This document shows, piece after piece, positions 14,923 through 17,637 of a stretch of 17,637 nt of DNA (position 1 is the stretch's first letter; every line of letters begins with the position of its first letter). The stretch is from Deltaproteobacteria bacterium (GTDB taxonomy: Bacteria; Desulfobacterota; Desulfuromonadia; Desulfuromonadales; Geopsychrobacteraceae): positions 1 to 17,637 of the forward strand of contig JAACTI010000052.1 in the NCBI GenBank assembly GCA_009993495.1, in the 5' to 3' direction. The translations under genes and the position numbers were made by a program. Under the pieces are notes generated by a model. That model saw nothing but the letters and a program-made list of their open reading frames with translations. It did no database searches and had not been told where the DNA came from.

Positions 14923-16113
14923 ATGAAATTAACCCCCAGAACGGAAATTGAACAACGGATCAGCCGCTTGCAGGAATTGTTGCAGCACCAGCACATTGAT
15001 GGTGCCGTACTGCTGCAGAATGCCGATCTTTTTTATTTTACCGGCTCGATTCAGCAAGGAGTTTGTTATATCCCGGCGACCGGCGAAGCCCTCTATCTGG
15101 TGCGCAAGGATTACGCGCGCGCGCGCATGGAATCGGGGTTGGCGCAGGTGTTGCCTTTGGGCAGTTTGCGTGAGGTTGCAGGCCTGCTCCAAGAGCAGGG
15201 GCTTGCGTTGCCGGTGCGGGCCGGTTTCGAGCTTGATGTGCTGCCGGTTGCCCTGTTTGAGCGCTGGAAGAAAATTTTTGCCGGCGCCGAAGCGGTGGAT
15301 GTTTCGCCCCTGCTGCGACAGGTGCGGGCGCGCAAAAGCCCCTATGAAATTGCCATCATGAAAGATTGTGGTCTGTTGATGGACAAAATTTACCAGCGCG
15401 CTAAAGAGGTGATCGCGGTGGGTAAAACCGACCTGGAAGTTGCCGCCGAGCTTGAATTTGCCGCGCGCAAGGAAGGGCATCAGGGCATCATGCGCTTTCG
15501 CAGCTTTAATTCCGAGTTGTTTTACGGCCACGTCTTTTCCGGCGCCGATGGCGCGGTGCCCGCTTATCTTGATGCCCCCCTCGGCGGCCTCGGCCTCAAC
15601 CCCTCCATTGGTCAGGGTGCCAGTTACAAGAAGATTGCCGCCAACGAACCCATTGTTGTCGACATGGTCGCGGCCTTCGATGGCTACCTTGTTGATATGA
15701 CGCGGATGTTTGTGGTGGGCAAGCTGCCGGAAAAACTCGAAAAAGCCTACGACGACATGCGCCTCGTACAGCGGAAGATGGCTGAAATCGCTAAACCGGG
15801 CGTGGCCTGGGGCGCTATTTACCAGCAGTGCTACGCCCTGGCGGTCGAGCTGGGCTATCAGGATTATTTCATGGGGAACGCTGGGGCTCAGGTCTCCTTT
15901 ATCGGTCACGGCATCGGCATTGAAATTGATGAATTCCCCTTTATTGCCCGGGGTTTTGACACCCAAGTTCTTGAAACCGGCATGTGTTTCGCTTTTGAGC
16001 CCAAAGCGGTTTTTGCCGGTGAAGGCGCGGTTGGCATCGAAAATACCTTTTGGGTCGAAGAGGATGGTTTGCGGCGTTTGACCTATTCGGATGAAGCCCT
16101 GATCGAACTCTAA
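14923..16113 (+). CDS. M24-family metallopeptidase (Xaa-Pro aminopeptidase-like)
   Basis: 396 residues with a creatinase-type N-terminal domain (about 10-135) and a pita-bread M24 domain (about 145-390). All five metal ligands are present: D247 (VVDMV), D258 (VDMTR), H329 (IGHGIGIEIDE), E359 (FEPK) and E373 (IENT), so a two-metal peptidase is expected. The family removes N-terminal residues before proline (PepQ/PepP type), though some members act on other substrates. No signal peptide, so cytosolic. GGAG lies seven bases before the ATG. It follows the acyl-CoA ligase by 14 bases, and its TAA stop forms the first bases of the ribosome site of the next gene. No direct metabolic link to the ligase is evident. 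Confidence 0.92.
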   Translation: MKLTPRTEIEQRISRLQELLQHQHIDGAVLLQNADLFYFTGSIQQGVCYIPATGEALYLVRKDYARARMESGLAQVLPLGSLREVAGLLQEQGLALPVRAGFELDVLPVALFERWKKIFAGAEAVDVSPLLRQVRARKSPYEIAIMKDCGLLMDKIYQRAKEVIAVGKTDLEVAAELEFAARKEGHQGIMRFRSFNSELFYGHVFSGADGAVPAYLDAPLGGLGLNPSIGQGASYKKIAANEPIVVDMVAAFDGYLVDMTRMFVVGKLPEKLEKAYDDMRLVQRKMAEIAKPGVAWGAIYQQCYALAVELGYQDYFMGNAGAQVSFIGHGIGIEIDEFPFIARGFDTQVLETGMCFAFEPKAVFAGEGAVGIENTFWVEEDGLRRLTYSDEALIEL

Positions 16114-16118
16114 GGAGG
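16111..16118 (+). promoter_or_regulatory. Exact 8-base ribosome binding site preceding sir2
   Basis: TAAGGAGG is a full complement to the usual 3' end of bacterial 16S rRNA and contains the stop codon of the M24 gene. Five bases later comes ATC (16124), in frame with the Sir2 domain. The next usual start codon in that frame is TTG at 16178, 59 bases beyond the site and too far for it to serve. Confidence 0.75.
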
Positions 16119-16123
16119 CCGTC

Positions 16124-16945
16124 ATCGCGGGCGAAGACTACAGGGCGGCTGCCGCGAAAATTGCCGCAGCCCGAGGTTTGATCATCACCGCCGGGGCGGG
16201 CATGGGCGTCGATTCGGGATTACCTGATTTTCGCGGTAATCAGGGATTCTGGCAGGCCTACCCCATGTATCAACGCTTGGGTTTGAGCTTTATTGACGCG
16301 GCTAACCCTGACCACTTTGAACGCGATCCCCTGTTTGGCTGGGGGTTTTACGGTCACCGTACCAATCTGTATCGTGAAACCCAGCCCCATGCCGGTTTTA
16401 CCCTGCTGCAAAACTGGATCAAACGCTTCTCACTGCCCTATTTTGTTGTGACCTCCAACGTTGATGGTCAGTTCCAGAAAGCCGGTTTTGACCCTGAGGC
16501 CATTCTCGAAGTTCATGGCTCCATCCACCATCTCCAGTGTCAGACCCCCTGTTGCCACAGTATCTGGCCGAATGAGGCCGAATATGAGGTGGATTTTTCC
16601 AGCATGCGCGCCGCGGTTGCGCCCAGCTGTCCTTCTTGTGGTCGGGTGGCACGCCCCAATATCCTCATGTTTGGCGATTATTCCTGGCTGTCTGAGCGGA
16701 CTCGCACGCAGCAGCGTCACTTTGAGCGTTTCGTACAGCAGCAAAACGCTCAATCCCTGGTCGTCATCGAAATCGGCGCCGGCAGCGCCATTCCCACCAT
16801 TCGTCACCTCAGCGAAACGCTCGGCCGCGACCCCCATACCAGCGTTATTCGCATCAACCCCCGCGAGCCCCAGATAACGCGAGGGCATTTCAGCTTTGCA
16901 GTTGGAGCTCTGGCGGGGCTGACGGAGCTGGAACGTTCCTTTTAG
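16124..16945 (+). CDS. Sir2-family NAD-dependent protein deacylase with apparent ATC start
   Basis: Removes acyl groups from lysine using NAD. From ATC at 16124 the product is 273 residues. The first 18 form the expected leading helix (AGEDYRAAAKIAAARG), followed by LIITAGAGMGVDSGLPDFRG (19-38), TSNVDGQFQKAG (110-121), catalytic H131 (EVHGSIHH), zinc cysteines C139/C143-C144 and C169/C172, and IEIGAGSAIPT near the C-terminus. No ATG, GTG or TTG occurs in frame between the TGA at 16100-16102 and TTG at 16178. Starting at TTG would remove the helix and begin at the first Rossmann strand, without a usable ribosome site. A sequencing error for ATG is possible. It lies ten bases after the M24 gene, in the same operon as an acyl-CoA ligase whose lysine motif is a known Sir2 target type. 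Function is sure; start is fairly sure. Confidence 0.88.
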   Translation: MAGEDYRAAAAKIAAARGLIITAGAGMGVDSGLPDFRGNQGFWQAYPMYQRLGLSFIDAANPDHFERDPLFGWGFYGHRTNLYRETQPHAGFTLLQNWIKRFSLPYFVVTSNVDGQFQKAGFDPEAILEVHGSIHHLQCQTPCCHSIWPNEAEYEVDFSSMRAAVAPSCPSCGRVARPNILMFGDYSWLSERTRTQQRHFERFVQQQNAQSLVVIEIGAGSAIPTIRHLSETLGRDPHTSVIRINPREPQITRGHFSFAVGALAGLTELERSF

Positions 16946-17011
16946 CTGAAATCAAGGTTGCAGAATCCTTTTAAATTGTCTTCTGATGGAGTCTGATGTT
17001 GAAGGATGAAA

Positions 17012-17637
17012 ATGGCAAGTTATGATCTGATAGTTATTGGTGGCGGGCCGGCGGGCATTTTTTCTGCCGGGTTTGCTGCCCGGCAAGGCTGCCGCGTGCT
17101 CTTGTGTGAAAAGAACCGTCGGTGTGGCGCCAAGCTGCTGATCACCGGCAAGGGACGCTGTAATATCACGCACGCCGAGGAGGATCCGCGGCGGCTGGTG
17201 GAAGTCTTCGGCCCCCAGGGCAAGGCCCTGCTTTCGGCGCTCTATGCGTTTGGGGTTGACGCGGTGGTCGATTTTTTCACCCAGCGGGGGCTGCGGTTGC
17301 AGACCGAGCGCGGCGGACGCATCTTCCCTGCCGAAGGGGATGCCGCCGCGGTGCAGCGCCTGCTCGACCGTTTTCTGCTTGATTCCGGAGTTGAGGTGAA
17401 AACCGCCTGCCCGGTGACCAACATCTCTCTCCACGAGGGCCAGATTCATTCAGTCACAACCCCGCAGGGCGAATTTATGGCGCGGAACTATCTCGTGGCG
17501 ACAGGCGGACTCTCGTATCCGAAAACCGGTTGCACCGGTGACGGCTACCGCTGGGCGCAGCAGAGCGGCCATCGGGTGGTTGAGACGCAACCGGCGTTAG
17601 TGCCCCTGCGTCTGGCGGTCAAGTGGACGGCGCAGGT
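17012..17637 (+). CDS. BaiN/HI0933-family flavoprotein (N-terminal part)
   Basis: 208 codons to the right edge, so the C-terminus is missing. The N-terminal dinucleotide-binding motif GGGPAG (about 10-15) is followed by CEKNRRCGAKLLITGKGRCN (33-52), the hallmark of the HI0933/YhiN/BaiN group (COG2081, TIGR00275), and later YLVATGGLSYPKTGCTGDGY. These are FAD-dependent NAD(P)H oxidoreductases. BaiN reduces bile-acid intermediates in gut clostridia, but most members have no known substrate. AAGGA is five bases before the ATG at 17012. An ATG two codons earlier (17006) overlaps that site and is less likely. It follows sir2 by 66 bases without an obvious terminator, so it may belong to the same operon. 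Confidence 0.9.
   Translation, partial: MASYDLIVIGGGPAGIFSAGFAARQGCRVLLCEKNRRCGAKLLITGKGRCNITHAEEDPRRLVEVFGPQGKALLSALYAFGVDAVVDFFTQRGLRLQTERGGRIFPAEGDAAAVQRLLDRFLLDSGVEVKTACPVTNISLHEGQIHSVTTPQGEFMARNYLVATGGLSYPKTGCTGDGYRWAQQSGHRVVETQPALVPLRLAVKWTAQ

Noticed and set aside
14929..16125. Minus-strand open frame of 398 codons
   Set aside because: It lies wholly antisense to the M24 peptidase, whose motifs and metal ligands are all present. Its product has no recognisable motif.

Overview
The window looks like core chromosome from a Deltaproteobacterium of the Desulfuromonadales/Geobacter kind. The main reason is the gene string cinA, GAF histidine kinase, recA, pilT, recX, alaS, together with a full-length LarC, a Sir2-linked acyl-CoA ligase and abundant soluble two-component kinases. 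This placement is inferred from gene content and order. I see no rRNA, tRNA, CRISPR array, insertion sequence or phage gene, and base composition is fairly even apart from an AT-richer intergenic stretch at 12786-13267.

Layout. (1) 1-4878, minus strand: alaS, a small cupin, a receiver-histidine kinase and an exported lipoprotein that runs off the left edge. Gaps are short, so this may be one transcript starting from a candidate promoter upstream of alaS. (2) 5108-6061, plus strand: a single exported protein of unknown function, divergent from alaS and convergent with recX (11 bases between stop codons). (3) 6073-12785, minus strand: larC, cinA, GAF histidine kinase, recA, pilT, recX, in that order of transcription. 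larC and cinA overlap by ATGA, and recX starts inside the end of pilT. (4) 12786-13267: a gene-free divergent region crowded with short inverted repeats. (5) 13268-17637, plus strand: AMP-forming acyl-CoA ligase, M24 peptidase, Sir2 deacylase and the start of a BaiN/HI0933-type flavoprotein.

How the genes may work together. The region 3 genes combine DNA maintenance (recA, recX, cinA) with type IV pilus retraction (pilT) and a sensor kinase. In region 5 the ligase carries the PX4GK lysine motif that Sir2 deacylases act on in relatives, so the operon may encode both an enzyme and its de-modifier. The most unusual observation is that sir2 has no ATG, GTG or TTG at its expected start: an exact TAAGGAGG ribosome site precedes an ATC codon by five bases.

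No clear new multi-gene system is visible. Most of the window is conserved housekeeping and signalling. Leads worth a second look are the sir2 start codon, the Sir2/ligase pairing, the His-Lys substitution in the receiver-kinase, and the repeat-dense intergenic region.
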